DNA from: Denitratimonas yunnanensis (SeqCode)
GTDB lineage: Bacteria > Pseudomonadota > Gammaproteobacteria > Xanthomonadales > Xanthomonadaceae
Assembly: GCA_026410415.1 (NCBI GenBank)
Contig: JAPMLR010000004.1
Location: 124,001 to 188,000, forward strand
Direction: 5' to 3'
DNA: 64,000 nucleotides
Every line of letters starts with the position of its first letter. Positions within the stretch are counted from its first letter, which is position 1. Position numbers and translations under genes: made by a program. Positions 63,802 to 64,000 of this stretch are shown piece by piece. The notes beneath the pieces were generated by a model, which was not told the DNA's origin, searched no databases, and saw only the letters and a list, made by a program, of their open reading frames with translations.

Positions 63802-64000
63802 TCAGTCGTCGAAATCATCCGGTGGCGTGATGCAGCCGTAGAGGTCGTGCTCGTCGCTGCCGAGGATATGCACCTGGGCGAACTGGCCGGGCTGCAGGCC
63901 GGCTTCGTAGCCGTCCTGGATCTGCACGCAACCATCGATCTGCGGCGCGTCGGCCATGCTGCGCGCGTAGGCCAAATCGCCATCGACAGCATCGACGATG
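63802..64000 (-). CDS. rimO: Ribosomal protein S12 methylthiotransferase RimO (C-terminus)
   Basis: The last 65 codons of a gene that enters from the right edge. R-S-M-A-D-A-P-Q-I-D-G matches the conserved R-S-x-A-D-A-P-E-I-D-G of the RimO TRAM region. P-G-Q-F and the end E-H-D-L-Y-G also fit. RimO is a radical-SAM enzyme that methylthiolates Asp88 of S12. The radical-SAM core lies outside the window, so MiaB cannot be wholly excluded, but the A-D-A-P-x-I-D-G and E-H-D-L-Y-G motifs favour RimO. Confidence 0.88.
   Translation of the reverse strand, partial: IVDAVDGDLAYARSMADAPQIDGCVQIQDGYEAGLQPGQFAQVHILGSDEHDLYGCITPPDDFDD

Overview
The window is GC-rich, densely coded chromosomal DNA from a gammaproteobacterium, most probably a member of the Lysobacterales (Xanthomonadales), perhaps Rhodanobacteraceae. 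This rests on gene order and gene types, not on a database search. The supporting signs are the hup, tRNA-Val, tRNA-Asp, ppiD block, the yhbY/rlmE/ftsH/folP cluster, the fimU-pilV-pilW-pilX-pilY1-pilE minor pilin cluster, a TyrA with a C-terminal ACT domain, an ECF-style Ser/Thr kinase with TPR-like repeats, GTAG-headed REP repeats, and an 'IFADGFE' motif that I associate with secreted proteins of this order.

Positions 1-20.4 kb are mainly housekeeping: a partial GT39-like protein, glutaredoxin, a secreted orphan, NAD-isocitrate dehydrogenase, thiD, an outer-membrane-like orphan, lon with a sigma-32-like promoter, hupB with two tRNAs and a terminator, ppiD, an Mth938-like protein, yhbY, rlmE-ftsH, folP, a CinA-type amidohydrolase, dinB, tyrA and a membrane-anchored Ser/Thr kinase. 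From 20.6 to 25.5 kb lies a likely polyhydroxyalkanoate scavenging locus: a GntP-type permease divergent from a TonB receptor that is followed by a lipoprotein PHB-depolymerase-like hydrolase.

From 25.5 to 33.3 kb come queG, the nnr epimerase/dehydratase, tsaE, an AMIN/amidase/LysM cell-wall amidase and two tandem ubiquinone hydroxylases, separated by REP-type repeats. The segment 33.3-41.8 kb is the type IV pilus minor pilin operon, with an unusually large PilY1 that carries a PA14-like insertion. Its base composition looks more AT-rich than the flanks. Then follow ispG, an FHA-GGDEF diguanylate cyclase, an EamA transporter, murB-pyrD, a small membrane protein and an ALDH7-type dehydrogenase.

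The most distinctive region is 49.6-58.2 kb. Two tandem secreted type I sulfatases carry dockerin-like C-terminal tails. They are joined to an apparently exported formylglycine-generating enzyme with both catalytic cysteines, and next to them sits a LuxR-type response regulator with a 7TM histidine kinase. The layout suggests a regulated, self-contained sulfatase system whose maturation happens outside the cytoplasm. The window ends with a POT peptide transporter, a heptosyltransferase-like protein and ygfZ. These are followed by 1.1 kb of mostly non-coding DNA that holds a tRNA-like element and a gene remnant, then a DUF3025 protein and the 3' end of rimO.
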